A DNA stretch of 64,000 bases from Ferroplasma acidiphilum. Its GTDB lineage: Archaea > Thermoplasmatota > Thermoplasmata > Thermoplasmatales > Thermoplasmataceae. The translations under genes were made by a program, and so were the position numbers. The DNA is taken from the NCBI RefSeq assembly GCF_002078355.1, contig NZ_CP015363.1, positions 1,488,001 to 1,552,000 of the forward strand. The letters run 5' to 3'. The stretch's first letter is position 1. The number at the start of each line of letters is the position of its first letter. Shown here piece after piece: positions 63,480 to 64,000 of the stretch. The notes below the pieces were generated by a model. The model was given only the letters and a program-made list of their open reading frames with translations. It did not search any database and was not told where the DNA came from.

Positions 63480-64000
63480 TAAAATTCACCCAGGAGGTCC
63501 TTTGTCTTTTTCCGTATTTCTGAAGGGTCATTCTTCTTCCTTACCTCTTCCCTGGCTTCCCTGAGCAGTGTTATTACGTCAATATCTGACCCACCTGCCA
63601 TGGTTTCCCTGTTTCTGATTTTGACAATAGCTGGCATTTTGACAATTTCCCCAACTATTATGGCTTCTCCAGTGTCAAGGGATGGAAGGTCTTCCATCAG
63701 ATAGCCTGTGATGTTCTCACTGCTTTCCAGTATGGCATTCTGGTCCGAGGGGTTGGTAACACGTAGTATTATCTGGGAATTGCACTGGCTCAGCACATCT
63801 GCATCTATTTTTCCCGGGCGCTGGGTAATGACCACAAGAAATATTCCGAATTTTCTGCCCTCACCTGCAATCTTCTTTATCATTTTTGCTATGTTGCTAT
63901 TGCTTCTGGGCGGAACAAAATTATGTGCCTCTTCAATGAAAACGAATACAGGATATTTGAATTCAGATGATAATTTAACATCGTAAATGGAAGAGAGCAC
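63479..64000 (-). CDS. herA: HerA DNA translocase, C-terminal part (partial)
   Basis: The last 173 residues of a protein whose start lies beyond the window's right edge. Walker B VFIEEAHNFVPP, the sensor region VVITQRPGKIDADVLSQCNSQIILRV and LPSLDTGEAIIVG are typical of HerA. It is a hexameric bidirectional DNA pump that drives end resection with NurA and the Mre11-Rad50 complex. The herA-mre11-rad50 order is standard in Archaea. Confidence 0.94.
   Translation of the reverse strand: MLSSIYDVKLSSEFKYPVFVFIEEAHNFVPPRSNSNIAKMIKKIAGEGRKFGIFLVVITQRPGKIDADVLSQCNSQIILRVTNPSDQNAILESSENITGYLMEDLPSLDTGEAIIVGEIVKMPAIVKIRNRETMAGGSDIDVITLLREAREEVRKKNDPSEIRKKTKDLLGEF

Noticed and set aside
1-64000. CRISPR arrays or cas genes
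   Set aside because: No regularly spaced repeats of 24-40 nt with unique spacers were seen and no Cas protein motifs occur.

Overview
The window looks like chromosomal DNA from an acidophilic euryarchaeon of the order Thermoplasmatales, most likely a Ferroplasma-type organism. The evidence is an archaeal information-processing set (XPD, Alba, thermosome, HerA-Mre11-Rad50, Taw1, crenarchaeal-style SSB), low GC, many genes whose start codon lies about 25 nt after a TATA box (leaderless transcripts), ether-lipid and B12/radical-SAM genes, and an intein in the class II ribonucleotide reductase at a site where I recall a Ferroplasma intein. No virus, CRISPR array or complete insertion sequence is visible.

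Layout. 0-6.3 kb: DNA ligase end, SSB, tRNA-Met and tRNA-Asn, XPD, an MFS gene lacking a normal start codon, a glycosyltransferase and RNase HII. 6.3-15.8 kb: an acetyltransferase, a radical-SAM protein, a PhoU-like/PiT phosphate pair, an SDR enzyme, Taw1, an ArsA/prenyl-synthase operon, Alba, a candidate Cys-rich microprotein and an Lrp regulator. 15.8-19.4 kb: tRNA-Leu, a DMT transporter also lacking a start codon, a B12/radical-SAM gene, dispersed repeat copy A, a candidate 28-residue membrane peptide and tRNA-Arg. 19.4-35.6 kb: arginine, redox, chaperone, tandem ThyX-like, shikimate, DUF2070/NAD-kinase-like, HAD, DUF92 and DsrE genes, a DNA-repair methyltransferase and ETF. 35.6-41.6 kb: the intein-bearing ribonucleotide reductase and a folate C1 pair. 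41.6-50.6 kb is the most accessory part. An MFS gene and a DUF35-thiolase-acyl-CoA dehydrogenase operon appear to have been split by a roughly 2.8 kb insert carrying an MNT/HEPN pair, a broken MFS gene, a secreted-protein/membrane-protein pair and repeat copy B. A second secreted-protein/membrane-protein pair lies just beyond the operon. 50.7-64 kb: an MBL hydrolase, MFS, threonine deaminase, acylphosphatase, a cytochrome bd operon with a divergent regulator interrupted by TGA, a DRG GTPase, a HemK-like methyltransferase, and Rad50-Mre11-HerA.

How the genes fit together. ETF, acyl-CoA dehydrogenase, thiolase and the DUF35 protein suggest acyl-CoA oxidation. CydAB offers a terminal oxidase, with a Cys-rich HTH protein read away from it. 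Formate-THF ligase plus a cyclodeaminase-family protein supply folate C1 units. The ArsA/prenyl-synthase operon and the radical-SAM enzymes may relate to membrane or lipid biology. Possible novelties are the two secreted/membrane pairs, the direct-repeat-flanked insert, a ~200 bp repeat attached to a bidirectional promoter with identical 46 nt start-to-start spacing at two loci, two transporters that look as if their ATG is missing, and the interrupted regulator beside cydAB.
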